A stretch of DNA of 59,811 nucleotides from Deltaproteobacteria bacterium (GTDB lineage Bacteria; Myxococcota_A; JAADFL01): positions 1-59,811 of the forward strand of contig JAADFL010000108.1 of assembly GCA_013152945.1 (NCBI GenBank), read 5' to 3'. The notes beneath the pieces were generated by a model that saw only the letters and a program-made list of their open reading frames with translations, did no database searches and was not told where the DNA came from. Of this stretch, positions 58,195 to 59,811 are shown piece by piece. Numbering within the stretch: position 1 is the stretch's first letter; every line of letters starts with the position of its first letter. The position numbers were made by a program, and so were the translations under genes.

Positions 58195-58262
58195 CAGGCC
58201 GGCATCGATGTTAAAGCACTTGTTTAGGTAAACAGGAAACGTTACCGGCAGAATACGGGATG

Positions 58263-58276
58263 CCATGGCGCCATGG
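58263..58276. promoter_or_regulatory. 14-bp perfect palindrome
   Basis: CCATGGCGCCATGG is a perfect palindrome in the 160-bp gap before the GIDE-LemA gene. It could be an operator. No -10/-35 pair is obvious beside it. Confidence 0.25.
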
Positions 58277-58355
58277 GGACATCAGCAGTAATCAAGAGTA
58301 AATAGTTGCTAAGGCCGGGTGCCGGGAACAGTGGTGGTCCCCGACAGGGATAAAT

Positions 58356-59591
58356 ATGGCATACACAGAGATACTAATGATTGCAGGTGCGGTGTTCGCC
58401 TTGATTGGTATGGCTCTGTTGATTGCTGCAAGAAGGGCAGACAGGAAAAACTACATTATCGAGAAGGCAACACCCTTGCCCCTTGCATTGGTCAATGTCA
58501 GAGACGACGTGTGGTTACGCGGAATTGCCGAATGCGATGAACCTCTGGATTCTCCGCATTTCGGAATCTCCTGCCTGTACTATGAATACCGATTGGAAGA
58601 GAAGATCACCAGGACCAGCACGGACAGCAAGGGAAATACAAGGACGGAGACCAGTTGGGTGGTAAGAAAGAGGGACCATAAGGCAGCCTCTTTCAGGTTG
58701 GCCCAGGGGGACCTCTCGATAGGAATCGCCTCTTTGAAGGCGGAATTCAAGAACCTGGAAAAGAAATCGAGACAGGTGGGAAATTTCAGGCACATATTGA
58801 AATATCTTCCATATCCCGCAAAAATATCTGCCGTGGGCAGTGTGTCGGAAGGGAAACGACAGCTCGAACCCTATGCCGGTATTCCATTGATAGTTACTAC
58901 ACTTGATAGGGCGGAGTTCGAGAAGAAATCGGAACGTACCGAGTCCTTGATGCGTTTTTTCGGCTTTGTGGCCCTTTGGCTGGGCTCGGGCTTGTTTTTC
59001 TATGGACTGCTGGACTATTTATCGTATCCCGTTGTCACGAACGCAAAGTTCAACTCGAGTACATTATTGCTTGCTTTATTGTTTGCAACCGGTTTGTACC
59101 TGTCGGCTTGGTCCATGTACATGTATAATACATTCGTGCAATACAGGCACAGGATAGACAATGCCTGGAGCAATATCGATCCTGACCTTCGCATGAGATA
59201 CAACCTGATTCCCAATCTCGTGCAGGTGGTAAAGGCATACATGGCTCATGAAAGTGACTTACTCGAAAGCGTGAGCAATCTTCGTAACCAGGCCGTGCCG
59301 GGAACCAGGGAGGAGAGAGTGGGCGCAGAGGCAAAACTGGCAGGATCAACAGCAAAGCTGTTGGCTGTCATAGAAGCATATCCTGAATTGAAGGCCGACA
59401 GGACGGTTGCCGGGCTGGTAGAACAGCTCAAGGCCTTGGAGGAAAAACTCGCACATTCCAGGGAATTCTACAATCAAACAGTCAGGGAATACAATGATTC
59501 GGTCATGGCTATGCCACGGGGAATTCTTGCCAAAATATTTGGATTCAAAACACATGGTTATTTCGAAATAAATAATAATAATAATAAATAG
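58356..59591 (+). CDS. GIDE-LemA fusion membrane protein
   Basis: A 411-residue protein with AGGGATAAAT before the ATG. An N-terminal helix (about 5-25) is followed by a GIDE domain (about 35-185; PLPLALVNVRDDVWLRG, CDEPLDSPHFGISCLYYEYR), known from eukaryotic MULAN and bacterial membrane proteins. Two further helices (about 200-222, 232-255) lead into a LemA domain (YNTFVQYRHRIDNAWSNIDP, DLRMRYNLIPNLVQVVKAYM, TVREYNDSVMAMPRGILAKI). LemA proteins form helical bundles of unknown role. The tail reads FEINNNNNK, encoded by an AAT microsatellite that may slip. A family C repeat begins two bases after the stop. Confidence 0.85.
   Translation: MAYTEILMIAGAVFALIGMALLIAARRADRKNYIIEKATPLPLALVNVRDDVWLRGIAECDEPLDSPHFGISCLYYEYRLEEKITRTSTDSKGNTRTETSWVVRKRDHKAASFRLAQGDLSIGIASLKAEFKNLEKKSRQVGNFRHILKYLPYPAKISAVGSVSEGKRQLEPYAGIPLIVTTLDRAEFEKKSERTESLMRFFGFVALWLGSGLFFYGLLDYLSYPVVTNAKFNSSTLLLALLFATGLYLSAWSMYMYNTFVQYRHRIDNAWSNIDPDLRMRYNLIPNLVQVVKAYMAHESDLLESVSNLRNQAVPGTREERVGAEAKLAGSTAKLLAVIEAYPELKADRTVAGLVEQLKALEEKLAHSREFYNQTVREYNDSVMAMPRGILAKIFGFKTHGYFEINNNNNK
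59570..59587 (+). repeat. AAT trinucleotide microsatellite
   Basis: Consecutive AAT units code for the Asn run at the C-terminus of the GIDE-LemA protein. A change in unit number would lengthen or shorten the tail in frame. Confidence 0.7.
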
Positions 59592-59645
59592 TCCCTACAC
59601 CCGTGTAGGGGCAAGTCCCTGTGATTGCCCGAAGCTCTGACAAGT
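59592..59645. repeat. Family C hairpin repeat after the GIDE-LemA stop
   Basis: CCCTACAC-CC-GTGTAGGG is a perfect 8-bp inverted repeat, followed by GGGCAA...TTGCCC and GAAGCTCTGACAAG. It matches the copy at 45118-45170. Like that one it sits at a gene's stop codon. Confidence 0.8.
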
Positions 59646-59756
59646 ACAAGATCAGTTGTTCAATTCATAAGAACAAGGACTATTGATCGACTATCCAGGC
59701 CCAGCAGATTCGAGCCCTGCCGCAGGTCTTTGTAATAACAAATAAATCAAGCAGGA

Positions 59757-59790
59757 AGAAAATCAACGTGGGTGGGGGCGGGCAGGGATC
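59757..59790 (+). repeat. Family A repeat with G4 motif, right edge
   Basis: AAAATCAACGTGGGTGGGGG followed by CGGGCAGGG. Positions 59770-59787 read GGG-T-GGGGG-C-GGG-CA-GGG, a canonical G-quadruplex motif. More G-rich sequence (CGGGGTGGGTGG) continues to the window end, so the element may be truncated by it. Confidence 0.75.
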
Positions 59791-59811
59791 AAAGAGATCC
59801 GGGGTGGGTGG

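Noticed and set aside
59688-59730. TTCGAGC loop with GCAG/CTGC arms, like a tRNA T-arm
   Set aside because: No matching acceptor, D-arm or anticodon arm is found upstream, and the expected partner of the following seven bases is absent.

Overview
The window reads as a chromosomal segment of an uncultured Gram-negative, anaerobic or facultative bacterium of deltaproteobacterial grade (Myxococcota/Desulfobacterota-like). This is an inference. It rests on lipoproteins with myxococcal-type Cys-rich repeats, outer-membrane beta-barrels, a LolA/MMPL/DUF3261 export set of the aryl-polyene type, and a MetV-MetF pair linked to an MvhD-type Fe-S protein. No rRNA, tRNA, phage, transposase or CRISPR was seen. 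Genes are tightly packed, with many ATGA, GTGA and TGATG overlaps, and most have clear Shine-Dalgarno sites.

Layout. 1-10.5 kb: a truncated ATPase, a G-rich tandem repeat array, then secreted or surface proteins (DUF4185 lipoprotein, PH-like membrane protein, ceramidase-like lipoprotein, DUF4838/PKD lipoprotein, CapA-like phosphoesterase) and a DUF3795-DUF3786 protein. 10.6-16.5 kb: housekeeping run greA, tsaC-like, Old-Yellow-Enzyme, a small protein, thiE, thiL, ttcA-like, GNAT. 16.6-20 kb: a minus-strand cstA-pckA pair. 20.2-24.8 kb: a Cys-rich formylglycine-enzyme-like protein, a TPR/beta-barrel protein, and rhodanese-like, MauE-like and DsbA-like proteins, probably a dedicated envelope thiol/disulfide module. 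24.9-30.2 kb (minus): a five-gene operon glcD-like, four-[4Fe-4S]/MvhD protein, larA, metV, metF.

30.3-43.1 kb is a surface-polysaccharide/lipid region. The plus strand carries DUF5989, two glycosyltransferases, an O-antigen-ligase-like protein, miaB, a bifunctional nuclease, VanZ and a phosphatidylserine-synthase-like protein. The minus strand carries glycosyltransferase, polysaccharide deacetylase, a CDP-alcohol phosphotransferase with an extra N-terminal domain, a flippase and a second glycosyltransferase. 43.3-52 kb holds lpdA and an ArfB-like factor, then a split aryl-polyene-like locus: dehydratase, LolA-like, MMPL exporter and DUF3261 on plus, facing dehydratase, chain-length-factor-like KS and KS on minus. 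52.5-59.6 kb holds a tailed thioredoxin, enoyl-CoA hydratase, acyl-CoA dehydrogenase, an unknown protein, a beta-barrel protein, a Cys-rich lipoprotein and a GIDE-LemA fusion.

The strongest non-coding signal is several dispersed repeat families in the gaps. Family A contains an AATCAACCTGGGTGGGG core beside canonical G-quadruplex motifs. Family B shares a conserved core and a TGACATTTTAATTCGGCTA unit. Family C is a hairpin element sitting at or on stop codons. The strongest coding novelty candidates are the lactate/methylene-THF operon, whose two redox couples have nearly equal potentials, and the split aryl-polyene-like locus.
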